Source of the DNA: Flavobacteriales bacterium | GTDB lineage: Bacteria; Bacteroidota; Bacteroidia; Flavobacteriales_D; Crocinitomicaceae | Length of the DNA stretch: 64,000 nucleotides | Direction of reading: 5' to 3' | NCBI GenBank assembly: GCA_947449575.1 | Contig: CANFRV010000006.1 | Span: forward strand, 62,001 to 126,000 | Shown here: in pieces, positions 44,464 through 53,345 of the stretch | Layout: the number at the start of each line of letters is the position of its first letter | How positions within the stretch are numbered: the stretch's first letter is position 1 | Notes under the pieces: model-generated | What the model saw: only the letters and a program-made list of their open reading frames with translations | The model's database searches: none | Told to the model about the DNA's origin: nothing | Translations under genes and position numbers: made by a program

Positions 44464-46734
44464 TTAAGGAATAATTTCAGATGTTACTATTAATCTTAAT
44501 TCTCCTTCTTGATTTTTTACTTTAATGCTTACTGATTTCACAACTTGTCCCGTTAGTCCTTTAGAATCAACTGTCAATGTTACAAATGATGATTCTCCTG
44601 GTTTTAAAAATGGATTGTCAACCGATGCAGTAGTGCATTCACAGGGAATTTTTATGTTTTTTACATCAATTTCAATTGGTAGATTGCTTGTATTGGTCAC
44701 CGTGAATTTTTTTACGATTTTTTCGTTCTGCTTTATTTTACCTGCATCTATTATTTGCCGAGCCGCTTTCAGTGAAATTATTTTTTCTTCCACTTTTAGA
44801 TTTGTTGCCGCTGTGTCCATGTAATTAACACTTTGAATTTCTATTTTTCTTTCGATTCCGGCGGCTTTTGAATAAATGGAATTTTTTAAATCATGCGGAT
44901 TATCACTCGTTAACTTATTAGAGGTATATTCTCCAAATGGAACCTCGGCAAATTCCACTTTTCCTCCATCGACAGAGGTGCCATCGATGTATGGAATAAA
45001 AATTCCATTGTTATATTCTTTCAAATAATTGACCAACGAACTAATCCTTCTTTTAGTAAGGTTAACATTATAATCTGTCTTTGCTAATGGGCTGGCAAAT
45101 CCTTTTATTGTTAATCTAATTTTAGAACCTTTTTGTAATTCTTCAAGTAGTAACACTCTAAATAATTCTAAATCTTTTACCCCTTGATCTACATATTCTA
45201 TAAAAAAGCTTTCAATATCTTCTTTTGCTTCTTCAGATTTATCCCCTTTTAAGCCAGTAGAATATTCCTTTTGATAGGTATCTAACATGGCCCTGTAGGA
45301 TAAATAGCTGACCATGTAATTTAATTTTGTAACCGTATCATGTGATCGTGGATCGGGAACATCATTGTGAAAATATAATGTTACGGGTAATCTTTTGTTT
45401 AATTCTGCTAATGTTTCTTTTTTTGTTGGTGGAATCACAATTATTGGCGGAATACCAGTAAAAACATCACTACAGCAGGTAGGATTTTTACTAAATAAAA
45501 CCCCTATTCTATTACTGGAAACGTAGGATGTATCACCTTGCTTAAAATAATACAGATCATTTGCACTGCTGTTTATTGGGATTCCAACATTTATAGGAAG
45601 CTCAAATTGAGCAGTATACGTAGAGTAAAAAACATCCATTCCACCAAAACCATTGTGCCAGGAAGATGAGAAGTAGAGTCGCTTATTTTGATTATCCCAC
45701 CAAGGACTTAATTCATTATCTATTGAATTGAGAGCTTTTACTGATCGCGCTTTTGCATATTGATTTCCATTTTTTATCGAACTATACCAAATGTCCATTC
45801 CTCCTTCGGTTCCTTCTCGATCAGAAGCAAAAAACAGAACTTCTTGCCCATCTAGTTGGGCTATATTCGGCATCGTAGTATTATATCCTGGCATATTAAT
45901 AATTTCTCCCAAAGAATCAGAGGAAGACCATTTACCATTTTTAAAAGCTGAAACCATTATTTTACAACTGTAGTTATAGCCTTCATCCTCACATAGACTA
46001 AAATAAAATCGTTTGCCATCTAATGAAAAGGTACCATTTCCTTCGCTCAATTTTTCAAAAAATAAATCTTCGATTCTTTTCGATTCTTCAAAAGTATTTT
46101 GAACTATTTTCGAAGAATACAAGCGTGTTTTATAAGAGGTCGCATACACTTCTTCGTCGGATGGTATCGAGTCAGCACGCAGGGAAGAAAAAATAAATTG
46201 TCCATTATGAATGGTATGACCAAATTCTGAATCTTTCGAATTTACGGTTTCTGGTAGTCGAGAAAAAATCAATTTGGCCGTGTCTTTAATGGCTGACTTT
46301 GCCCATAAGCAGGATTCTATTTCGCGACTTGATTTTAAGTATAAATAATTCTTTTTATCTTTTAAATATTTCTTTTTGCAGCGCTTAAATGTTTCGATCG
46401 CTTCTTCATATTTGCCATTGTATTTTTGCATTATAGCAATATTTAATAAACTGTAGGGGTACAGTAAGGCTTCTTCTTTTTCAAATACTTTTTTGTACAC
46501 AATTTCTGCTTTTCTATAATCTTTGTATGCTTTTAATGTTTCTGCGTATTTCCACAGGGTCGAAACCGTTTGAGAATCGATAGCTAGTGCTTTTTCATAG
46601 TATTGCAAGGCATAAAAATAGTCTCCTTTTTTATATTGCTCGTCTGCAAAGTCAATATATTTTCCCAATTCCTTTTGCGAGAAGAGGGGAAAAGAAAACA
46701 AGAAAACGAGTAACACTAAATATAATCTGGACAT
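44464..46734 (-). CDS. PorE-like OmpA protein: TPR, propeller, OmpA, DUF1573-like tail
   Basis: 756 residues. A signal peptide (1-19) is followed by TPRs (about 25-140, YKKGDYFYALQYYEKALAID), a PD40-type propeller (about 150-400, NGTFSLDGKRFYFSLCED, LDGQEVLFFASDREGTEGG), a linker, an OmpA domain (about 530-650, IKGFASPLAKTDYNVNLTKRR, ERKIEI) and a DUF1573-like Ig domain (about 660-756, CECTTASVDNPFLKPGESS). TPR-propeller-OmpA is the core of PorE, which ties the T9SS PorK/N ring to peptidoglycan. The DUF1573 tail replaces PorE's usual order. It overlaps the upstream porP/sprF-family gene by 19 bases, the typical PorP-PorE pairing. Confidence 0.87.
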   Translation of the reverse strand: MSRLYLVLLVFLFSFPLFSQKELGKYIDFADEQYKKGDYFYALQYYEKALAIDSQTVSTLWKYAETLKAYKDYRKAEIVYKKVFEKEEALLYPYSLLNIAIMQKYNGKYEEAIETFKRCKKKYLKDKKNYLYLKSSREIESCLWAKSAIKDTAKLIFSRLPETVNSKDSEFGHTIHNGQFIFSSLRADSIPSDEEVYATSYKTRLYSSKIVQNTFEESKRIEDLFFEKLSEGNGTFSLDGKRFYFSLCEDEGYNYSCKIMVSAFKNGKWSSSDSLGEIINMPGYNTTMPNIAQLDGQEVLFFASDREGTEGGMDIWYSSIKNGNQYAKARSVKALNSIDNELSPWWDNQNKRLYFSSSWHNGFGGMDVFYSTYTAQFELPINVGIPINSSANDLYYFKQGDTSYVSSNRIGVLFSKNPTCCSDVFTGIPPIIVIPPTKKETLAELNKRLPVTLYFHNDVPDPRSHDTVTKLNYMVSYLSYRAMLDTYQKEYSTGLKGDKSEEAKEDIESFFIEYVDQGVKDLELFRVLLLEELQKGSKIRLTIKGFASPLAKTDYNVNLTKRRISSLVNYLKEYNNGIFIPYIDGTSVDGGKVEFAEVPFGEYTSNKLTSDNPHDLKNSIYSKAAGIERKIEIQSVNYMDTAATNLKVEEKIISLKAARQIIDAGKIKQNEKIVKKFTVTNTSNLPIEIDVKNIKIPCECTTASVDNPFLKPGESSFVTLTVDSKGLTGQVVKSVSIKVKNQEGELRLIVTSEIIP

Positions 46735-47723
46735 GCTCTATGAAGAATTTTCTTAGGTTTAAATCGATTAATTATATAACGGGCTGCGAATTCAATTCCT
46801 CCACGTAAGTTACTCGCAGGCACTAGTTTTGAAATATTGATATCATAGCTTACTCCCAGAAACCAACTTTGGTAGTCGAGTCCAACTGTAAAAAAGCCAG
46901 CATCTTTGTTTCTAAACCATGCTCCTACATACACTGCTCGGTATTCTCCAAGTTGGTCTATTAACGTGTATTTTAAGGACGAACCCATTATAAATTCTCT
47001 ATATTTTCCCTGAAATTGTAAAGAAATACTGGGTATCAAATCCCAATCTTCATTCATAGGGTATGTTCCTTTCACGAAAAACGAGGTGCGTATATCTCTT
47101 TTCACTTTTTCGCCGTAAAAACTTTGATTAGGACGGTTTAAATTGTAAAACCCAACACCACCTGTTAATTTCTTATGATCATTCGAAAAGTACTCGTAGA
47201 CAGCTCCAACTCCCAATGAAAGATTTGTGTTTTTTTGGTTTTGATAGTTTTCAAAAGTTGGTAAAGCGGCATTGTAGGCAATGCCATTGTATTGATTATC
47301 AAACGAAAACTGATCCCAATTCACTTGGCGATGATTGATGCCGATTTTAATTCCAGGTCGAATTGTGTGTGTTGAATCGGCAGATAATTTGATTAAATAG
47401 GCAAAATTTGTTTGAAATTCTATGGTTCTAAATTTTCCATCTCCAGCAACATCACTAAAAAAGAGAGCACCAATTCCAATTTTATTGTGTTTCACGAGTC
47501 GAGAGTCAGCCGAAAACGACAAGGTGGAAAAGGGAGTTGTCACACTTCTCCATTGATCTCTATAATTGGTTATGAAACGATAATCGCCTTTAAAATTACC
47601 TGCATTCCCCGGATTTTGAAAGATTTGGTTGTTGTTAAATTGCGACCAATGTATATCTTGAGCTGTCACTCCAAAGCAAAAAGTGGTGAAAAGCAACAGG
47701 AAATACAGTTGAAATTTGAGCAT
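46716..47723 (-). CDS. PorP/SprF family type IX secretion outer-membrane protein
   Basis: 335 residues. A signal peptide (1-21, ending VTAQ) is followed by DIHWSQFNNNQIFQNPGNAG, the PorP/SprF signature, and a beta-barrel with SFSADSRLVKHNKIGIGALFF and FWLGVSYDINISKL-like strands. SprF/PorP proteins assist secretion or attachment of type B T9SS cargo, often the neighbouring giant protein. Here the 3' end overlaps the PorE-like gene by 19 bases, so they form a pair. Confidence 0.93.
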   Translation of the reverse strand: MLKFQLYFLLLFTTFCFGVTAQDIHWSQFNNNQIFQNPGNAGNFKGDYRFITNYRDQWRSVTTPFSTLSFSADSRLVKHNKIGIGALFFSDVAGDGKFRTIEFQTNFAYLIKLSADSTHTIRPGIKIGINHRQVNWDQFSFDNQYNGIAYNAALPTFENYQNQKNTNLSLGVGAVYEYFSNDHKKLTGGVGFYNLNRPNQSFYGEKVKRDIRTSFFVKGTYPMNEDWDLIPSISLQFQGKYREFIMGSSLKYTLIDQLGEYRAVYVGAWFRNKDAGFFTVGLDYQSWFLGVSYDINISKLVPASNLRGGIEFAARYIINRFKPKKILHRACPDYI

Positions 47724-47939
47724 TTAACATTTTTAAGTATATGAAGGTACAAAAAAATAAAATCGATTATACGTTACAAGCACAATTCTTGCGGAAAAAG
47801 TATTTTTTCTACCCTTTTTAAATGAGATGATTGCTTTGACAAGGCATAGTAATTCGATAAATAAAAGAGGTGACAACAATTCTTTCCTAGATCTTTGATT
47901 GATTTCAGTTTTGATACCTATAAAAATTGATTTTTTATT

Positions 47940-47947
47940 TATATTTG
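47940..47947 (+). promoter_or_regulatory. Putative Bacteroidota -7 element
   Basis: TATATTTG fits TAnnTTTG, 16 bases before the ATG at 47964. An upstream TTTTG lies 26 bases away, longer than usual. Confidence 0.4.
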
Positions 47948-47963
47948 TGTAAATAAGAATTAC

Positions 47964-50186
47964 ATGTACAAAAAAATAATTGGCTTTCTTGCTATTATAT
48001 TTTCAATTTTTTTTACTTCCACTATTTTTGCGCAACAAGATTTTAATAATTTTAAGACCTTAGTTTCTGTCGGTGCGATTCCAAAGGATTTTTCGTCTCT
48101 CACTTACATGAAAATAGATGAGGACCTTAAAGAACAAAAAGGGGATCTTTCCAAAGCAAAAGAAAGGATATTTTTACAAGGAATTCATTACGGAATTGAT
48201 GAAATTCTGCACTCCGGTATGGTTTGCTATGGCGATGAAGTTTCTCACTATATTGAAAACGTCATTGATAAATTATTGGCAGATGATCCATTTCTCCGCT
48301 CCAAATTGCGCTTTTATACGATTAAATCAACGGAGTCAAATGCATTTTCTACGGATCAGGGAATCGTTTTTGTAACTACTGGATTGATTTCTCAATTAAC
48401 GAATGAAGCGCAACTCGCCTTGGTTTTAGCGCATGAAATTTCCCATTATACAGAGAAACATGTGGTGGCTTCCTTTGAATATAAGATTGAAAATAGATCT
48501 AGCGGACGTAATATAAGAGATTTAAGTATTTATTCAAAAGATCATGAAATTGAAGCAGATGTTTTAGGATTAAAATGGTATCATAAGGCAGGTTATAGCA
48601 AAGATGAAATATTACCGACATTCGATGTAATGATGTATTCGTATTTGCCATTTGATGAAATAGAATTTCCTTGGGCCTACTTTAATACAGAAAACATGTA
48701 TGTTCCTGCCTCTTTGTTCCCAAAGAAAAAGTATGAAATAAAAGCAGTGGAGGATTATGATGACAGCCAAAGTTCGCATCCAAATATCAAAAAAAGAAAA
48801 GAACAAATTGGTGATCAAATCGTTACATATGAAGGTTGGGGAAACCAAACGTTTACGCTAGGACAACCAAAATTTGAATATATTAGAAATATTTGCCGTT
48901 TTGAAAGCGTTCGAACGGATATTATCAATGCCAAGTATGCGAATGCACTTTACTCTATCTTTATGTTAGAAAAAGAGTATCCAAATTCACTGTTTTTGAA
49001 AAGGATGAAAGCACAGTCTTGGCTTGGTTTAGTTCAGTTTAAAAAAATCGGTTCCATCGATGAAACAGTTGATAATACGGATGATTTTGAGGGAGAAATT
49101 GCTGCGGTGCATTATTTCATTAAAAAACTGTCCAAAGATGGAATGTTGACGCTTGCACTTCGGCAGATATATGATCTTAAAAAGGCGTTTCCAAATGACA
49201 TTCAGTTGAATGCCATCTATGATCGTTTATTGAAGGAATTGGCGACCACCAAAAATTACAAATTTGACATGTTTTCAAAAAACAACTTCCACAATGCTGC
49301 TAATAATTTTACAGAGAAGCTCAATAAGCCCGATTTAGTGGATAGTAGTTTGATAAAAAAATCGACTAGTAAATACGATAAAATTAAAAATAAAAAGAAT
49401 TCTGATAATCCTGAGAATTTTGATTCCACGAAATTTTATCTCTATGGAATTACAGATATTATTGCCGACACACTTTTTTTATCTCAGTTCAAACAGCATA
49501 AAGAAGCAGCAGAATTAGAAATTAAAAAAAGTGAAGAACTGGATAGTTTACCGTATAGAGATCGAAGCAAAATACTAAAAGAGAGAGAGTTATTGGAATT
49601 ATGTATCGGTGTTGAAGATTTAATAGTCGTTGAGCCAATGGTTTTCAGTTATCGAAATGGTAAAATTGACCTTGTGAAGTCTGAAAAATTAAAGCATGAC
49701 TATTCGCTCGCAATTTATAATTCAGCAAGAGATTTGGGTTTGACGGTGTATGAAATTGACCGAGATAATCTAGCATCAAAAGGCACTGAAATATTTAATG
49801 AAAGAAGTACGCTGTTTAATTTCATGACCCAATTAACCAAAGAGGACAATCTCAATATCTTTCCAGTAGATTTTGAATCTTTGGAAACCATAAAAACCAA
49901 TTATGGAACATCAAAAGTTATGTTTTCTTGGGTGGAGCATGAATATGACGCAAATATAAATCCAGGAACTGTTTTAGTAGGATTGCTAATTTATCCTATT
50001 TTATCTCTTTACATTCCGTCCAAAATATTAAAGGGGAATTCTACAGAAATGAATGTAATTATTTTAGATTTGGAAAAAGGAAATGTAGAAATTGGAAGTA
50101 ATTATTATTTTACAGATTCACCTAAAAAACTTCATTTAGGAGCGCATATGTATAACATTATGGGAAAACTGAAAGTGAAAAAATAG
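47964..50186 (+). CDS. Secreted M48-family metalloprotease with long C-terminal extension
   Basis: 740 residues. A signal peptide (1-24) is followed by an M48 zinc protease domain (about 90-240) with HEISH (HExxH) in LVLAHEISHYTEKHV and the third ligand Glu in DHEIEADVLGLKWY. M48 (Ste24/BepA-like) enzymes act in envelope quality control, for example on LptD assembly in E. coli. The remaining 500 residues are mostly helical, then a mixed domain with a hydrophobic stretch near 675-695 (NPGTVLVGLLIYPILSLYIP). BepA has about 490 residues, so this is much longer. The adjacent beta-barrel gene follows after 30 bases. Confidence 0.88.
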   Translation: MYKKIIGFLAIIFSIFFTSTIFAQQDFNNFKTLVSVGAIPKDFSSLTYMKIDEDLKEQKGDLSKAKERIFLQGIHYGIDEILHSGMVCYGDEVSHYIENVIDKLLADDPFLRSKLRFYTIKSTESNAFSTDQGIVFVTTGLISQLTNEAQLALVLAHEISHYTEKHVVASFEYKIENRSSGRNIRDLSIYSKDHEIEADVLGLKWYHKAGYSKDEILPTFDVMMYSYLPFDEIEFPWAYFNTENMYVPASLFPKKKYEIKAVEDYDDSQSSHPNIKKRKEQIGDQIVTYEGWGNQTFTLGQPKFEYIRNICRFESVRTDIINAKYANALYSIFMLEKEYPNSLFLKRMKAQSWLGLVQFKKIGSIDETVDNTDDFEGEIAAVHYFIKKLSKDGMLTLALRQIYDLKKAFPNDIQLNAIYDRLLKELATTKNYKFDMFSKNNFHNAANNFTEKLNKPDLVDSSLIKKSTSKYDKIKNKKNSDNPENFDSTKFYLYGITDIIADTLFLSQFKQHKEAAELEIKKSEELDSLPYRDRSKILKERELLELCIGVEDLIVVEPMVFSYRNGKIDLVKSEKLKHDYSLAIYNSARDLGLTVYEIDRDNLASKGTEIFNERSTLFNFMTQLTKEDNLNIFPVDFESLETIKTNYGTSKVMFSWVEHEYDANINPGTVLVGLLIYPILSLYIPSKILKGNSTEMNVIILDLEKGNVEIGSNYYFTDSPKKLHLGAHMYNIMGKLKVKK

Positions 50187-50216
50187 TATAAAATTTTGCA
50201 ACTAGAAGAACGAAAC

Positions 50217-51092
50217 ATGAGTGAAGATAGAAATACGAAAGGAGATTTAAAAGTGGATATGCGGATAGATGTATCTATTCAGCTGAAAAAAATAGTCCTT
50301 ATATTTTTTCTTTTTTTTACAATTTCTTCCGCAGTTGCTCAAGAAAAAGAGGGTTATTTTGGAGCAAGAAACTTTGTCACGGTCGAATCTTTGGTATACA
50401 GTCCATTGATTTACAATTTAAGAAATCCCTCCAATGAAAATAGTAAATACGATAAAAATTTAAACCCGGCGTCGGATAACTTTAACGGAGGATTTCGAGC
50501 GAGTTTTGGGCGAATAATAGAACGAAATTTTGCACTATGTTTAGAAGCAGGTCTTGATTTTTCAAACATCTACGCGGGTGTTCAGCAATCTGTTTTGGGC
50601 AGTCAATATTTAGATTTTCATATTTCTAAGTTGAACATTCAAACCTATTCTATTCTTCCTAAAATAGAATTTGCTGCAACGAATAGTCTTTTACCTTTAG
50701 GATTTAGTCATCAAATTGGGGTTGGATTTTCAAATTCAAAATTAGTCAACAAGGACTATAATTATATTTCAGGAGGAACATATGACTACTATGGAACTGG
50801 CGTTCTTATTAATAACGAAGAATATATAAAAACGCATCTATATGATTATACAATTGCAAAATCGATAAAAATGTATACTTTTTTGTACGCCTTGAGTATG
50901 CGAGTAGCGATCTCAAAAAATCTATTATTTAATTATGGATTTAGGTATACTTTGCATGTAAAAAATGATAAATATTTTCAACAAGATTCTCCGGATTACT
51001 TGCTTCAATTGACAGACATTAAAGAACGTGTATATAAGCAAAGTACATCCAATGTAATTACCCTCAACTTTGGTCTAACGTATGCGTTTTAG
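50217..51092 (+). CDS. Outer-membrane beta-barrel-like protein, unknown
   Basis: 291 residues from ATG 50217; a TTG at 50196 extends it by seven codons and an ATG at 50259 would shorten it. A hydrophilic lead of about 25 residues precedes a signal-like helix (KKIVLIFFLFFTISSAVAQ), so the later start at 50259 also gives a good signal peptide. The body has alternating beta strands with aromatic girdles (FGARNFVTVESLVYSPLIY, LLFNYGFRYTLHVKND) and ends VITLNFGLTYAF with a terminal Phe, typical of an outer-membrane barrel. It probably shares a transcript with the M48 gene and could be its client. Confidence 0.75.
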   Translation: MSEDRNTKGDLKVDMRIDVSIQLKKIVLIFFLFFTISSAVAQEKEGYFGARNFVTVESLVYSPLIYNLRNPSNENSKYDKNLNPASDNFNGGFRASFGRIIERNFALCLEAGLDFSNIYAGVQQSVLGSQYLDFHISKLNIQTYSILPKIEFAATNSLLPLGFSHQIGVGFSNSKLVNKDYNYISGGTYDYYGTGVLINNEEYIKTHLYDYTIAKSIKMYTFLYALSMRVAISKNLLFNYGFRYTLHVKNDKYFQQDSPDYLLQLTDIKERVYKQSTSNVITLNFGLTYAF

Positions 51093-51419
51093 GGGGTTGC
51101 CTCTGAGATCTCCTTTTCAATGAACAGTAAATAGTTCGATAGTTATTAATTTATTATATTGATTTTTAAATAGTTATAGATAAAAAAATAATAACTAATT
51201 GACTAATCTTTTGAAAAAAATAGCAACTTTTTAAATATATCTTACTATTTTTATTTATTTTTAGCAAGTAAATTTCAAGAGAGACTGTTACTCTAGCATA
51301 ATAACAGGGAGTGATCGAAAATCCTTAAGAGTAGAAATTAATTTAACCTTTACCTTGTAAGTAAAAATCCAAAAAAGATACGTTGAAAGGATTTTACAAG
51401 GAGTAAACCCTCAAAAAAT
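51093..51419. other. 327-base intergenic region with 5'-leader hairpins
   Basis: AT-rich first half, with no ORF. The part from about 51280 holds two inverted repeats in front of the gene at 51420: CTGTTA/TAACAG near 51285-51307 and the longer leader hairpin at 51353-51401. No -7/-33 promoter is convincing. Confidence 0.5.
51353..51401 (+). promoter_or_regulatory. 5'-leader hairpin covering an AAGGAG-like site
   Basis: GGATTTTACAAGG (51389-51401) is complementary to CCTTGTA...AAAATCC within 51353-51370, with a five-base bulge. The right arm contains most of AAGGAG (51398-51403), 16 bases before the ATG at 51420, which is far for a ribosome site. It may be a leader structure; function is inferred only. 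Confidence 0.5.
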
Positions 51420-52598
51420 ATGAAAAAAAAAATTACAAAATTTTTAGAACAATTATTTAAAGATAATCTGTGGAAACTTGCGCTTTCTTCAATGATTATT
51501 ATTTTAGTGGGAGGTTGTGTTTATTATTTTATTAATTATTCTAAACCTGATAGAGTTCACCTTGTCATTACCCCCAAAGAGTTTAAAGCAAATAAGATAA
51601 ATGATGATTTATCGGCAACGGATAAGGTTGAAAGTGCAGCTACAGTTGAAGATTTTGATGTGAAATACAACAGCCTGAAAGCAAAATTACCAAAAGCTGA
51701 ATGGAAAATATCTGAAAAAAGATTAACGAAAGCGGAATACGAAAAAGCTATAGCTAAATATGACAAAGCGATGGTTGCTTATGAGGATTTAGTGTATGTA
51801 TGGGGTATTGAAGCGCCTGAACCTTCCAGACCAGACAGTGTTACAGTATTGAATTATTCAATGAAAACCTTTTTAGATGATATATACTCAAGTTTAAATA
51901 TTGATTCTACAGATTTTGATTCTAAAATCAAAACAATAGAAAAAATCGATCATTTTTATTCCTTAAGTGATAAAATAGGAGGAGATACATTATTAGTGAC
52001 AAAATTTAAAGATATCTTGTCAAAAAGTAAAGATTTGACGATGGAAGAAATTCTAGGAGTTGAAAAATTACACAATAGTATAACGAAAACAAAATTGGTT
52101 TTCAGTTTGACAAAAGAGAATAATAAATTTGAAAGACAAGATCAATTGTTTGGTTTGTTTGAAGCAGCCGCTAACATGGAAATTACACCTGAAAGATTTA
52201 CATTATTAGATTCAGTAGTTCTTCGCTTGAATAAAATGAAAAATTTTAAAGACACGGTACTAATTTTGAATACGATTAAATCTGTCATGAACATTGATTT
52301 TTCTAAATACAAAGAAAAAGGTGAATCGGTCGATGAGTTAGAGATCGAATGTGCCAAATTATTTTTTAGTGATGCTGCCATTAAATTTGATGAAAAGGAT
52401 ATAGATGCAAAATTGACTAAATACATTGCGCTTTATTCTTCAAAAATAGAAGCTGCTAATCTCGAGAAAAAAGCAAGGGAAATTCTTCGCAAAGAAAATA
52501 GGAGTACTGCCACTGATATAATGTATTTTGGATTTTTCTTTATTTGCATTTGCGTAATAATAATTCAATTAATTAAGCAAAATAGCAAAAAAGAGTAG
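51420..52598 (+). CDS. Bitopic helical membrane protein, unknown
   Basis: 392 residues. There is a TM helix at about 20-38 (LALSSMIIILVGGCVYYFI) and another at about 366-385 (IMYFGFFFICICVIIIQLI), with a 325-residue helical, Lys/Glu-rich domain between them. The domain is presumably periplasmic, with both termini cytoplasmic. It has some coiled-coil character (KRLTKAEYEKAIAKYDKAMVAYEDL). No known domain is recognised. It stands alone upstream of the small lipoprotein gene. Confidence 0.72.
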   Translation: MKKKITKFLEQLFKDNLWKLALSSMIIILVGGCVYYFINYSKPDRVHLVITPKEFKANKINDDLSATDKVESAATVEDFDVKYNSLKAKLPKAEWKISEKRLTKAEYEKAIAKYDKAMVAYEDLVYVWGIEAPEPSRPDSVTVLNYSMKTFLDDIYSSLNIDSTDFDSKIKTIEKIDHFYSLSDKIGGDTLLVTKFKDILSKSKDLTMEEILGVEKLHNSITKTKLVFSLTKENNKFERQDQLFGLFEAAANMEITPERFTLLDSVVLRLNKMKNFKDTVLILNTIKSVMNIDFSKYKEKGESVDELEIECAKLFFSDAAIKFDEKDIDAKLTKYIALYSSKIEAANLEKKAREILRKENRSTATDIMYFGFFFICICVIIIQLIKQNSKKE

Positions 52599-52697
52599 GG
52601 AAGGGCATCAATGAATCAAATTTTGCTTCATTGGGCATTGAACTCGAGAATGAGAAGAAGTTGAGACATATGACAGTTAAAAAATAATAAAATAGAT

Positions 52698-53003
52698 ATG
52701 AAAAAAATAATATTTGTGGCTAGCATTTTTATATTAATATCATGCGAAAATAAAGATAGGCTTGAGGAAATTAAAGCTGAATTAAAATCTAAGGATAAAA
52801 AGGAGGATAAAAAATCTGAGGAAGGTCAAAAAAAGGTGTCTTTTTCAGCACCCCCTCAGAATGAAAAAATTCAAGCACCAGAAGAGTTCCCTGACAATGA
52901 AGCAGAGTACAGTGAAGAAGACTTTTCAGACAGATCTTATCAATACGAAGGACGACGTGAGGATAACAATTATGCTGAAGAAGAAGTGGAATATGGTGAT
53001 TAA
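52698..53003 (+). CDS. Small acidic lipoprotein (intact copy)
   Basis: 101 residues. The lipoprotein signal IFILISCENKDR has its Cys at residue 16. A Lys/Glu-rich part (about 17-45) is followed by KKVSFSAPPQNEKIQAPEE and a strongly acidic, Tyr-containing tail ending VEYGD. It has no enzymatic motif and is predicted to be disordered on the membrane surface. Its 3' half, stop codon and terminator recur as a start-less fragment at 60904-61189. Confidence 0.78.
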   Translation: MKKIIFVASIFILISCENKDRLEEIKAELKSKDKKEDKKSEEGQKKVSFSAPPQNEKIQAPEEFPDNEAEYSEEDFSDRSYQYEGRREDNNYAEEEVEYGD

Positions 53004-53114
53004 TAGTAGAACTGAATTCTAAAAAAGGATTTAAAATAGAGTATGGACCATGCCCCACATTATGTGGTATGGTCCATTTTTTTTTGTGACTTATAGAAGA
53101 GAAATGGGTTATTT
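52812..53114 (+). repeat. Direct repeat, left copy (lipoprotein 3' end plus terminator)
   Basis: Homologous to 60904-61189 in the same orientation, starting at codon 39 of the lipoprotein (KSE..QKKVSFSAPPQNEK) and running to GGGTTATTT past the terminator. The coding parts diverge and differ by six codons in length. The 111-base noncoding parts differ at only about ten positions. Confidence 0.88.
53042..53077 (+). terminator. Terminator of the acidic lipoprotein gene
   Basis: ATGGACCAT (53042-53050) pairs with ATGGTCCAT (53069-53077), and the inner CCACA pairs with TGTGG around TTA. A nine-T run follows (starting inside the stem's last base). Confidence 0.88.
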
Positions 53115-53175
53115 ATGCTAAAAAATATAAACGATCTTTTTTGATTTTGGAGCCATAGCTGATTCATTTTTAAAC

Positions 53176-53210
53176 AAAAACCCTTGATTTACAATGAATC
53201 AAGGGTTTTT
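53176..53210. terminator. Second hairpin terminator without its own gene
   Basis: AAAAACCCTTGATT (53176-53189) pairs perfectly with AATCAAGGGTTTTT (53197-53210) over 14 bp. It lies about 100 bases past the lipoprotein terminator and 115 before the CHAT gene, with no ORF between. It could be a back-up terminator or the remnant of a lost gene. Confidence 0.82.
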
Positions 53211-53345
53211 TGTTTTTTTAAAGTATCAGAAAATAATTGGATTCTTATATCCACACATGCTTTTTAAAAAGCTCTTGACCAAATAGTTGATTCTCTTCAA
53301 CTTCAACTTATTTCATATTCTTTAATGATTTCGTATATTCATCGC

